This document shows, in pieces, positions 27,182 through 35,104 of a stretch of 64,000 nucleotides of DNA; positions within the stretch are counted from its first letter, which is position 1; each line of letters starts with the position of its first letter. The DNA is taken from NCBI GenBank assembly GCA_964400285.1, contig CAYNTK010000001.1, positions 186,001-250,000 on the forward strand. Reading direction: 5' to 3'. The DNA is from FEN-1279 sp964400285 (lineage in GTDB: Bacteria; Bacteroidota; Ignavibacteria; Tepidaquicellales; Tepidaquicellaceae). A model generated the notes under the pieces. That model ran no database searches. It had not been told where the DNA came from and worked only from the letters and a program-made list of their open reading frames with translations. The position numbers were made by a program, and so were the translations under genes.

Positions 27182-27661
27182 ATGGAGCAAGCAGGAATTG
27201 TTTATCTTAAAAGAAGTCGGTTAACCGAACTTGAGAACGAACTGATAGATTTGAAAACAAATCAGAGGAAGATTATAGCTGAAAAAATCGCTGAAGCCCG
27301 AGGGCATGGTGATTTATCTGAAAATGCAGAATATGATGCAGCGAAAGAAGCTCAATCTCATCTTGAAATGAAGATTAGTAAACTTGAGAATCTTTTATCA
27401 AGGGCTAAAGTTGTTAACCCAGAAGATTTTCCTGATGATGAAGTATCTGTTTTATGCAGCGTTCAGGTTCACGACTTAAAACATAATGAGGAAATTACTT
27501 TTACATTAGTATCTCCAGATGAAGCTGATTTTGAACTCGATAAAATATCGATAACTTCTCCATTAGGTCAAGCATTATTAGGAAAAAAAGTTGGAGATGT
27601 GGTTACGGTTGAAGTTCCTGAAAATAAGATTGAATACAAAATTTTAAAAATTTCTAAATAA
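27182..27661 (+). CDS. greA: Transcription elongation factor GreA
   Basis: 159 residues. The N-terminal coiled-coil finger contains ELIDLKTNQRKIIAEKIAEARGHGDLSENAEYDAAKEAQ, with the acidic tip residues D and E of DLSENAEY that reach the polymerase active site. The C-terminal FKBP-like domain has the conserved SPLGQALLGKKVGDVVTVEVP. GreA restarts backtracked RNA polymerase. The gene nearly abuts ribBA and precedes the MCE protein gene by 6 bp, so all three probably share a transcript. Confidence 0.95.
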   Translation: MEQAGIVYLKRSRLTELENELIDLKTNQRKIIAEKIAEARGHGDLSENAEYDAAKEAQSHLEMKISKLENLLSRAKVVNPEDFPDDEVSVLCSVQVHDLKHNEEITFTLVSPDEADFELDKISITSPLGQALLGKKVGDVVTVEVPENKIEYKILKISK

Positions 27662-27667
27662 ATTATC

Positions 27668-28579
27668 ATGTCAGAAAAAAAGTTTTCTGAGATAAAGGTT
27701 GGGGTTTTTGTTTTTATAGCTGCTTTTATTGTGCTTGCTACCTTATTTTGGGCAAAAGGTTTTATAGTTAGTAAAGACCAGATTGATTTAAAAGTATATT
27801 TTAAAAACGTTAGTGGACTTAATGTAGGAGATCCTGTAACTGTTAATGGAGTTCGTAAAGGTAAAGTGCTTAAATTCGATTTAGAAGGAGATTCAGTTCT
27901 TGTCGAGTTCTCATTAGATAAATCTGTTAAGATTAAAAAGGATTATAAAATTGAAATTGCAATGCTCGAATTGATGGCAGGTAAGCAATTGTTGATTAGT
28001 CCTGGTGTAAGCAATAATGAAATCGATTATACACAACCATTAAATGGTGAAAGTGGTTCTGATATTACGGTAATGATGAAAAATATGAATGATATAACGC
28101 AGGATGTAAAAAGTTTATTGAACAAATTCGATAAAACTGTTGAAGATCTCGATATAACAATTAAAAACGTTAATGAAGTTGTAGGGGATAAAACTGTCCA
28201 TTATAATATAAAGAGCACACTTGTAAATTTAAACACAGCATCGAGGCAATTAAATTCTTTGCTTACTGAAAATCGCTCTTCTTTAAAAAATATTACTGGC
28301 AAAGTCGAAAAAACAGTTGATAATGTAAACGATATACTTGATGAAAATAGTCCACAAGTAAAATCAACTTTTAAGGATATTCAAAGTTTAACGTCTAAAA
28401 TAGATACACTGATAACAAGTATTAATATGATAGTAGAAGATATTCAGATGCAAAAAGGAAGTGTAGGGAAATTTATGTATGATGATAAACTATATGAAAA
28501 CCTTAATAAAAGTCTTCTTGAGATAGAGAAACTTTCTAAAAAAATCAGGAAAGACGGAATTAAGATAAATCTATTTTAG
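27668..28579 (+). CDS. MCE/MlaD family lipid-transport protein
   Basis: 303 residues. One N-terminal membrane anchor (about 11-30) is followed by a single MCE domain: VYFKNVSGLNVGDPVTVNGVRKGKV and AMLELMAGKQLLISPG. The rest is a long, mostly helical and coiled region. Anchored MCE proteins form rings that carry phospholipids between inner and outer membranes. The partner MlaE and MlaF genes are not in the window. The stop overlaps the stop of the convergent PorQ-like gene by 9 bp. Confidence 0.87.
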   Translation: MSEKKFSEIKVGVFVFIAAFIVLATLFWAKGFIVSKDQIDLKVYFKNVSGLNVGDPVTVNGVRKGKVLKFDLEGDSVLVEFSLDKSVKIKKDYKIEIAMLELMAGKQLLISPGVSNNEIDYTQPLNGESGSDITVMMKNMNDITQDVKSLLNKFDKTVEDLDITIKNVNEVVGDKTVHYNIKSTLVNLNTASRQLNSLLTENRSSLKNITGKVEKTVDNVNDILDENSPQVKSTFKDIQSLTSKIDTLITSINMIVEDIQMQKGSVGKFMYDDKLYENLNKSLLEIEKLSKKIRKDGIKINLF

Positions 28580-29524
28580 ATTAAAACCAATATTAATTCT
28601 ATGAGTCGAACCAATTTTTCCTAAAGAGTTAAAGGAATAATCCAAAAAATATTTATCTTCGTATTTTATACCCAGACCAGTCGAAAATCCTGCAAGTCCA
28701 ATTGCTGTTCCTGTTTTCAAATCTTGCCTTTGTTGATTGTTATAGCCTATTCTTAAATCTACATATTCGTTAACATTAAATTCTCCACCAATAATAATGT
28801 TTTTAAATCTATCGAAAAATTTATCATAATCGTCTGCTAATCTGCATAAACCAAAATTCACAGTAAGCGGAAGATGTTCAAGTTTTTTTGTTATTCCAAA
28901 TCTAATATCTAAAGGTAATTTTTCTTTAGTATCAATGTATGAATCTATTTGTGTTCCAACATTTAATATACTAATCCCAACACTTGTCATATATTCAGGT
29001 ATTTGAACGAGTGCTCCTGCATCGAATGCTATTGCTGAAGAGCCATATTCATCGTATTTGGAATAAATATATTTTAAATTTCCTCCGAAGTTAAATCTAT
29101 TTTCGTATTTATTCGCATATCCAATCGATACTGCAATATCATTAGCACCGAATGTTCCAAGTTCATTTAAATCTTCATCATATTTGTCGAATGTTCCATA
29201 ATTTATATATCTAATACCAATTCCGAAATATCCATAATCTTTATATTTTTGTGTATATGATACATTGCCTGAATTAATATCGAGCAGATATTTGAAAAAG
29301 CCAATAGAAGCTTTACTATTTTTAATCGTAGATAATCCTGCGGGATTGTAAAATATAATATTTGCATCATTTTCCATCGATACAAAACTACCTGCCATAG
29401 AAGAAGAGCGAGCATCGACATCAAGTTTTAAGAAATTATAGGTCGTAATAGATTGACTAAATAGGAATGGGATATTGAGAATTGATAATAAAAATAAAAA
29501 GGATAAATTTTTTTTTGTTAACAT
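28571..29524 (-). CDS. PorV/PorQ family outer-membrane protein (PorQ-like)
   Basis: 317 residues with a signal peptide ending near FLFSQS. The mature N-terminus TTYNFLKLDVDARSSSMAGS, then DANIIFYNPAGLS, is the PorQ/PorV opening. The remainder is a series of short amphipathic strands ending in THRINIGFNLK, as expected of a FadL-like barrel. In T9SS, PorV shuttles cargo and PorQ is linked to the attachment complex with PorZ; the NFLKL start fits PorQ better. Its presence agrees with the five T9SS cargo proteins in this window. No other T9SS machinery gene is visible here. Confidence 0.75.
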   Translation of the reverse strand: MLTKKNLSFLFLLSILNIPFLFSQSITTYNFLKLDVDARSSSMAGSFVSMENDANIIFYNPAGLSTIKNSKASIGFFKYLLDINSGNVSYTQKYKDYGYFGIGIRYINYGTFDKYDEDLNELGTFGANDIAVSIGYANKYENRFNFGGNLKYIYSKYDEYGSSAIAFDAGALVQIPEYMTSVGISILNVGTQIDSYIDTKEKLPLDIRFGITKKLEHLPLTVNFGLCRLADDYDKFFDRFKNIIIGGEFNVNEYVDLRIGYNNQQRQDLKTGTAIGLAGFSTGLGIKYEDKYFLDYSFNSLGKIGSTHRINIGFNLK

Positions 29525-29626
29525 AATACAATAAAGTTTAGTTTTTACAGCGTAGCCTTGTCTTTATAATTCTCCTTTTTTTAACAATAATAAAAGAAGT
29601 ATTTGATATATGCAAGTAATAAAGGT

Positions 29627-29896
29627 TTAATAAACTGAAAATTCATTATATACTTTTTCAGTCTGTATTTCTTCTATATTTAATGATTTTACAGAAGCAT
29701 AATGAGGTCCAATTTTTATATCATTAATAAAATCTTTTATTAACCCCTCTTTACCTTGAGCTAAAACTTCAACATTTCCATTGTATAAATTTTTTGCATA
29801 TCCTTTAATATCATACTCCAATGCTTTTTTATAGCAGAAATATCTATAACCTACTCCCTGCACGATACCACTCACAATAATTTTTAAAGTTTTCAT
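29627..29896 (-). CDS. acyP: Acylphosphatase
   Basis: 89 residues, the usual size. The anion-binding loop GIVQGVGYRYFCYKKA includes the catalytic arginine (VGYR), and GYAKNLYNGNVEVLAQG contains the catalytic asparagine. It hydrolyses carboxyl-phosphate bonds in the cytoplasm. The gene starts 4 bp inside the end of the EamA transporter gene and is therefore likely coupled to it. Confidence 0.93.
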   Translation of the reverse strand: MKTLKIIVSGIVQGVGYRYFCYKKALEYDIKGYAKNLYNGNVEVLAQGKEGLIKDFINDIKIGPHYASVKSLNIEEIQTEKVYNEFSVY

Positions 29897-30801
29897 ATTT
29901 TTTGTTTTTTCCGAAATATTCCAAAAAACTCAGAAAAAATCACTCCAATTAACATAATTACTGCTCCAATTGTTTGTTTTCCCGTCATTAATTCATTTAA
30001 AATGAAATATGAAGCTATTACAGCGAATATTTGTTCAGTATTATATATCAAACCAGCTCTAACGGGTGTTGTGAATCTTTGGAATTTATTCGATAAGAAA
30101 ATACCTAATAAAGTATTAAATAAGGCATTAAAAATTAACGAGCCGATAAGAATCGAATTAAATACAGTTTCTGTATTTTCGAAGAAGTATTTTTCGATAA
30201 AAATTACACTAAAAAAACTTAATATCACTGTCGAAATAAATTGTCCAAAAATCAAAGCATTTATATCATATTTATTCGAGAATTTATCCAGATAAACAAT
30301 ATAAAATGCAAAAGAAATAGCACATAATAACGTTATCAAATCTCCTATATTAATGCTTTGACTCTGAACATTCGTTAAAAAGAACAGTCCTATTAAGACA
30401 ATTATTATTCCAATTATGTTTTCAATTTTTGGTTTCGATTTAATAATTAGGATTTGAACAAAAGGTAGAATAGCAATGTTTGTTCCTGTTATAAAAGCAG
30501 AATTCGATGCAGTAGTGTATTTAAGACCAGCGGTTTGAGTAAGAAATCCTAAGAATAAAAAAAGTCCAAGGAATAATCCATATTTAATATCTTCAAATTT
30601 AAATTTTATTATTTTTTTAAAGAAAATAATCGAAAATATAAGAGTTGTTAGAAAAAATCTTATTAGAACAAAAGTGAAAGGCGAAGAATATAATAAACCT
30701 AATTTGATTAGTGGAAAACTTAAACCCCAAGTTAACGAAACGAATAATAAAATCGATTCGGCTTTGTATTGTAATATTTTATTGGAATGAATATTAGTCA
30801 G
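29893..30801 (-). CDS. EamA/DMT-family transporter with no ATG, GTG or TTG start
   Basis: Reading the minus strand from just downstream of the prenyltransferase stop gives an uninterrupted frame of about 300 codons with ten hydrophobic segments. Its N-terminal half contains SLTWGLSFPLIKLGLLY and TTASNSAFITGTNIAILP, the hallmarks of the first EamA repeat. The second repeat follows from INIGDLITLL. The first in-frame TTG is at 30339, which would drop the entire first repeat, so the real start must be upstream. A CTG at 30801, or an ATT at 30792, are the only plausible codons near the expected length of about 300. A base error creating this situation is also possible. Family members export metabolites across the inner membrane; the substrate is unknown. 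Confidence 0.8.
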   Translation of the reverse strand: MTNIHSNKILQYKAESILLFVSLTWGLSFPLIKLGLLYSSPFTFVLIRFFLTTLIFSIIFFKKIIKFKFEDIKYGLFLGLFLFLGFLTQTAGLKYTTASNSAFITGTNIAILPFVQILIIKSKPKIENIIGIIIVLIGLFFLTNVQSQSINIGDLITLLCAISFAFYIVYLDKFSNKYDINALIFGQFISTVILSFFSVIFIEKYFFENTETVFNSILIGSLIFNALFNTLLGIFLSNKFQRFTTPVRAGLIYNTEQIFAVIASYFILNELMTGKQTIGAVIMLIGVIFSEFFGIFRKKQKI

Positions 30802-30803
30802 TT

Positions 30804-31703
30804 TTATTCGAAGAATTTATGTTTATAAATAATAAATACCGATACTATGAACCAAAGGGCAGAATTAATAATTAAAGGGATATCTTTAGTAACAATTTGC
30901 TCCGGATTTTCTCCGAGATTTTTTTTGTGAATCAAATATAAATATCTGAAAATACCGTAAATTACAAAAGGTGTTGTGTAAATTAAATTATCAGTATGAA
31001 ATGTAGAAGTTGCTTTTTCCGAAACAGTATAAAGTGCATAACAAATTATTGTTCCAGTAGCGGCAATAGTGTTCATTTGGTCAGTAAAAGTAATATCGTA
31101 ATGGCATAGAACTTTTCTTTGTTTATCAATATTGTCAGAATCAACAGTTGACAATTCAGCTCGTCTTTTTGATATGGCAAGAAACAATGAAATAAATATT
31201 GTTGTTAAAATCATCCAACTCGAGACTGAAACATTAATAGCAACAGCACCTGCTATAACTCTTAAAATAAAACCAAAAGAAATGAAAAATACATCGAGGA
31301 TTACAATATCTTTAATCCATAATGAGTAAAAAAGATTTATAAAAAAATAAATGATAACAACGAACGAAAAATATAAACCAAGTTTATAACATAAAATAGT
31401 AGTGAGAATCGAAATAATGACAAAAAATAATTTTGCTTCATTTATTGAAACTTCGCCTGATGCAAGAGGTCTGAATCGCTTTTTCTTATGGATTCTGTCA
31501 GCTTCTAAATCTGTAATATCATTTATAATATAAGTCATTCCCGAAACACCACAGAATGCAAAGAAAGCAATAATGTTTGAAAATAATAGATTAAGATTTA
31601 GCAATTGACCTGCAAAAATGATTGCAGCAAAAACAAAAATGTTTTTTAACCATTGTTTTGGTCTTATAAGTAAAATAAGGTTTATTAGTTTAGCAATTTG
31701 CAT
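30804..31703 (-). CDS. UbiA-family prenyltransferase, decaprenyl-phosphate phosphoribosyltransferase-like
   Basis: 299 residues and about eight membrane segments. The first aspartate motif is in TYIINDITDLEADRIHKKKRFRPLASGEV, the NDxxDxxxDRxH form found in decaprenyl-phosphate phosphoribosyl (DPPR) synthase-like members, which also begin LIRPKQWLKNIFVFA as here. These enzymes put 5-phosphoribose on a polyprenyl phosphate as the first step to decaprenyl-phospho-arabinose in actinobacteria; outside that group the role is uncertain. The stop codon lies 2 bp before the likely start of the EamA transporter gene. Confidence 0.8.
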   Translation of the reverse strand: MQIAKLINLILLIRPKQWLKNIFVFAAIIFAGQLLNLNLLFSNIIAFFAFCGVSGMTYIINDITDLEADRIHKKKRFRPLASGEVSINEAKLFFVIISILTTILCYKLGLYFSFVVIIYFFINLFYSLWIKDIVILDVFFISFGFILRVIAGAVAINVSVSSWMILTTIFISLFLAISKRRAELSTVDSDNIDKQRKVLCHYDITFTDQMNTIAATGTIICYALYTVSEKATSTFHTDNLIYTTPFVIYGIFRYLYLIHKKNLGENPEQIVTKDIPLIINSALWFIVSVFIIYKHKFFE

Positions 31704-31809
31704 TTCAATACAGAAAAATAATTGTTTAATATAGTCATCATAAAAATACTTTAATATCTAAAAATGTATCATTTATTAATTATTTTTAATTTAAATCTTA
31801 AATTAGTTG

Positions 31810-33252
31810 TTATTTAATAAGTATCATTTTTTTTGTTTCATTTAATATGTCATTAATAAATAAAGAATAATAATAAATTCCGCTTGCATATTTTCTCGAA
31901 TCCCATTTTAATAAATAAATTCCTGGTTGATGTTCTTTATCTAATAAGGTTATGATTTCTTTGCCAAATATATCAAAAATTTTTATTTTAACGTTTGCTC
32001 TTTCTTTGCATATATATTTAATTAATGTAGATTGGTTAAAAGGATTAGGGAAATTTTGGAATAAAGAAAATTTATTGCTAATTTCAGAGTTTATTTTTTT
32101 TATACCGATGGGATTACCCGTTGGATTTTGTTTGTAGTAAATTTCCCAATCTCCATCACGATAATCATTCCAAATAATGTGAACAATTGAACCCGAAACG
32201 GCAATAGAAGGACGAAGTGATTCCGATGTATTATTGGTGAGTCTTGTATTTTGTTCCCAATCAATACCATCGTTTAAAGACCGACAATAATAAATTTTAT
32301 AATTTCCTTCATAATTATCATACCAAGCGATATGAACATTTATTCCTGAAACAGCAATCGAAGGATACCATGAAACTCCCGAAGTAAAAGTAAGTCGTTT
32401 TTCTTGACTCCAATCAATTCCTTGATTACTGCTGCGAATATAAAATATTTCTTCATTAACATCTCTTCTATCGTGCCAAGTTATATGAACTGTTTGACCT
32501 GATACCGCAATTGCTGGGTTATAAGAATCAACTGAATTACCTGTGATTTGTATATCTTGTCCCCAAGTAATACCTGAATCAGTAGAGCGTTTATAAAAAA
32601 TAGCTCTATTGCCGGTTCTAAAATCATACCAAGTTACATGAATAAAATTTCCTGAAACAGCTATAGAAGGATATAATGAACTTAGTGGATTATTTGTTAA
32701 ACGAATATCTTCACTCCAATTCATTCCTCCGTTTGTGGAGCGTTTGTAATAAATTTCTTCATTTCCATCTCTTGTTTCTTCCCAAACGATATGAATCATC
32801 GAACCGTTAACAGCTAAAGAAGGTGCCCAAGAGATATTGGAATCGTAAGTTAATCTGATATCATTGCTCCAATCAACTCCGTTATTATTAGAATACTTAT
32901 AATAAATCTCGTAGTTGCCGTTTCTATTATCACACCAGACGGTATGAACTAAAGAACCTACAACAGCAATAGAAGGGCGCCAAGAGACTGCAGTATTATT
33001 TGTTAGTCTTACATCTTGCTGCCAGTTTATACCATTATTAGTGGAGCGTTTATAATAGATTTCTCTATTACCATCTCTCTCATCACACCATACTATGTGC
33101 ACAATATTTTCGTTTATGGCTACACATCTTGCATTATTCAAAGATACAAAGCAGCTACCTGTATCATAAGTCAAACGCAAATCAGGTTGCCATTGTGAAA
33201 AAGATATGCCGTAGAAAAAGAAAATAAAAATATATAAAAAGTTTTTTTTCAA
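31810..33252 (-). CDS. Secreted BNR-repeat (sialidase-like propeller) protein with T9SS sorting domain
   Basis: 480 residues, TTG start, signal peptide to about residue 19. Seven repeats of roughly 48 residues run from about 20 to 375, each with RLT, SIAVSG, VHIxWxD, RDGNxEIYYKRS and an SxDxGxxW-type Asp box, as in six- or seven-bladed propellers. No sialidase arginine triad or other catalytic site was recognised, so binding rather than hydrolysis is likely. The C-terminal 90 residues form a T9SS type A sorting domain with FQNFPNPFNQSTLIKY, a divergent form of the usual YPNPFNP. Probably exported and anchored on the cell surface. Confidence 0.85.
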   Translation of the reverse strand: MKKNFLYIFIFFFYGISFSQWQPDLRLTYDTGSCFVSLNNARCVAINENIVHIVWCDERDGNREIYYKRSTNNGINWQQDVRLTNNTAVSWRPSIAVVGSLVHTVWCDNRNGNYEIYYKYSNNNGVDWSNDIRLTYDSNISWAPSLAVNGSMIHIVWEETRDGNEEIYYKRSTNGGMNWSEDIRLTNNPLSSLYPSIAVSGNFIHVTWYDFRTGNRAIFYKRSTDSGITWGQDIQITGNSVDSYNPAIAVSGQTVHITWHDRRDVNEEIFYIRSSNQGIDWSQEKRLTFTSGVSWYPSIAVSGINVHIAWYDNYEGNYKIYYCRSLNDGIDWEQNTRLTNNTSESLRPSIAVSGSIVHIIWNDYRDGDWEIYYKQNPTGNPIGIKKINSEISNKFSLFQNFPNPFNQSTLIKYICKERANVKIKIFDIFGKEIITLLDKEHQPGIYLLKWDSRKYASGIYYYSLFINDILNETKKMILIK

Positions 33253-33420
33253 ATTATAATTGTGTTAATTGCTTTATGAAAACTATTATATAAAATTAAC
33301 ATAAAATAGATAGTTAATTTATTAATTTTAAATTTTCATATCAAGATAATATAAAAATTTATAATCAGTATTTAATATTATTATACACTGTTGATGCTCA
33401 TTTTTTTAATAGTTTGCAGA

Positions 33421-33462
33421 GAGCAAAAAAACTGTTGCAGTTTTGTTGCAGTTTTGTTGCTC
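33421..33462 (-). terminator. Hairpin at the end of the HTH protein gene
   Basis: Arms GAGCAAAAAAACTG (33421-33434) and CAGTTTTGTTGCTC (33449-33462) pair over 14 positions with one mismatch. The structure begins inside the stop codon of the minus-strand HTH gene. There is no clear T tract downstream on the minus strand, so it may end transcription weakly or stabilise the 3' end. Confidence 0.4.
33434..33460. repeat. Short tandem repeat, 11-bp unit GTTGCAGTTTT
   Basis: Two full copies (33434-33444, 33445-33455) and a five-base partial copy (33456-33460) stand directly beside the stop codon of the HTH gene and inside the hairpin described there. Copy number could vary by replication slippage. 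Confidence 0.8.
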
Positions 33463-34021
33463 ATTTTTTAAGTTTATGTTTATTAATAATTTGTTTGGTA
33501 TTTGTATTAGTAACATCATTATTTTTTGTTGTCGAAACACTGTTTGCAACGGAAACAATTTCACCTTCTTCATTTTCTGTATTGAGGACATTTGCAGCAC
33601 GAATAGTTTTATGGTTACCAGCCATCGTGAGCATATCAAATTCAAATTTATCCATAATATCGGAAAGTCGAAGAATTAAGTTTAAATAGTCATCGTATCT
33701 CCAGAAATCTTTTTCATAAGCGAGATTTCTTTTAGCGAGAGATTTTTTAACATTATCAAATTCTTGTTTAAGAAAATCAAGACGAGCAGTTTTGTAATTG
33801 ATTATTTTCTTTTGCAACTCGCGAAATTCGGAAGATTGGATTTCGATAATATTATGAAAATATTTCTTATTCCAATCGCAGATAGTGTGAGTAGATTTAT
33901 TTAGTTTTTTGGCAATATCCCTGATTGTTTCGCCAGATGCCCTCATTTTAATGAATTTTTTCTCAATATCATTGAGTACGGCAATTGTTTTGGGGTCGAG
34001 ATTAGGATTTGAGTATTTCAT
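33461..34021 (-). CDS. Helix-turn-helix protein of unknown function
   Basis: 186 residues. An N-terminal HTH of the Hin/terminase-small-subunit kind is visible at about 25-55 (RASGETIRDIAKKLNKSTHTICDWNKKY). A long, charged helical region follows (about 60-135, likely coiled coil), then a low-complexity Ser/Thr/Asn tail. The layout recalls phage terminase small subunits or transposase-associated HTH proteins, but no other phage or transposon gene is nearby, so a DNA-binding regulator or domesticated element is equally likely. A 14-bp inverted repeat lies immediately upstream of the start codon, and a small tandem repeat hugs its stop. I do not recognise the family. Confidence 0.6.
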   Translation of the reverse strand: MKYSNPNLDPKTIAVLNDIEKKFIKMRASGETIRDIAKKLNKSTHTICDWNKKYFHNIIEIQSSEFRELQKKIINYKTARLDFLKQEFDNVKKSLAKRNLAYEKDFWRYDDYLNLILRLSDIMDKFEFDMLTMAGNHKTIRAANVLNTENEEGEIVSVANSVSTTKNNDVTNTNTKQIINKHKLKK

Positions 34022-34027
34022 AAATTT

Positions 34028-34071
34028 ATCTATTTAGTTTATATTGAAACATTATAATAAGCTAAATAGAT
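34028..34071 (-). promoter_or_regulatory. Inverted repeat upstream of the HTH gene (possible operator)
   Basis: Arms ATCTATTTAGTTTA (34028-34041) and TAAGCTAAATAGAT (34058-34071) are inverted copies with one mismatch, separated by 16 bp. They begin 7 bp upstream of the start codon of the HTH gene. Arm length and position suit an autoregulatory operator or a 5' leader hairpin. This is inference from position only. Confidence 0.4.
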
Positions 34072-34284
34072 TAATTTAAAAAGTCAAGTGAATTTTTTAA
34101 TCAGAATTATAAGTGCAGAATAACGAATAATGGATTATTAGCTATGTATTAAGAGGTTTTTTGTTTAGGAAAAAGTAGATTTTATAAGGTTTATTAGAAT
34201 AAGGGGAATTTTTACTGTTAATAAAATAATCAATTTTAAAACATTAAAAAATAAATACGATTTGGAGGTAAAAATCTTCTTTTT

Positions 34285-34929
34285 CTATGTTTGAGTTTTA
34301 TATATCATCATTATACCATGAACTACTAATTGGACTGCGATAGCGAGAATAAAAAAACCCATAATTTTATTAAGAACTCCTACACCTGTTTTGCCAAGTA
34401 TTCTGAACAACGGAATAGATAGTAGTAAAGCGATATAAACAGTGATAGATATTAATAAAATACCTATACTTGTTCCAATTGTATAAGGAATAGAATAGCC
34501 TACAATGGACATACCAATTACTACACCAATAGAACCGGGACCACTTAGAAGGGGAAGAGCCATAGGTGTAAATGAAATATCTTCTTTCGTTTTTATTTCG
34601 GAATGCTCTTCACTTGTAAGTTTACTTTTTGTAGTAAGCATTTCCCAAGCAGAATGAGCAACGATTAATCCACCTGCTATTTTCAGAATGCCGAGAGATA
34701 TACCAAAAAATTCCAGAAGAAACTCACCAATTAAATAGAATACAATTAAAATTGCAAAAACGTAAATAGCAGTTTTCAAAGCAATTTTTCTTCTTTGATG
34801 TTGTGTATCATCAGAGGTTAGAGAGCAGAAAACAGGGATTGCTCCGATTGGATTAACAAGAGGGAAAAGAGATATATAAGAAATTCCCACAACAGAAAAA
34901 AGTTCATCCATAATGATTAAAAAATTCAA
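34285..34929 (-). CDS. MarC family integral membrane protein
   Basis: 214 residues with six hydrophobic segments. SYISLFPLVNPIGAIPVFCSLT at the start, ILKIAGGLIVAHSAWEML, and FTPMALPLLSGPGSIGVVIGMS match the two-repeat MarC fold, including the conserved NP and PLLSGPG motifs. Members are inner-membrane proteins of unsettled function, once linked to multiple antibiotic resistance and later questioned. The gene stands alone, with 263 bp and 175 bp of AT-rich sequence on its two sides. Confidence 0.87.
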   Translation of the reverse strand: MNFLIIMDELFSVVGISYISLFPLVNPIGAIPVFCSLTSDDTQHQRRKIALKTAIYVFAILIVFYLIGEFLLEFFGISLGILKIAGGLIVAHSAWEMLTTKSKLTSEEHSEIKTKEDISFTPMALPLLSGPGSIGVVIGMSIVGYSIPYTIGTSIGILLISITVYIALLLSIPLFRILGKTGVGVLNKIMGFFILAIAVQLVVHGIMMIYKTQT

Positions 34930-35104
34930 ATTTGTTATTTATAATTAACGAATTACAAATAAAATATGAAATACAAAATTAATTACACAAAGTTTTCAAA
35001 TGAAGATAGCAATATTTTAATTTCAATGAAGTTCGATATGTATTTTATTATAGAATAGATTTGTTTAGATACAATAGTGTTTTCTGGTATCACAAAGTAA
35101 GTTT

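Noticed and set aside
33434..33460. The GTTGCAGTTTT repeat as the start of a CRISPR array
   Set aside because: The units are directly adjacent with no spacers, only two full copies, and no cas genes are in the window.
33461..34021. HTH protein as evidence of an integrated phage or insertion sequence
   Set aside because: No integrase, transposase, portal, capsid, terminal inverted repeats or target-site duplication was seen nearby.
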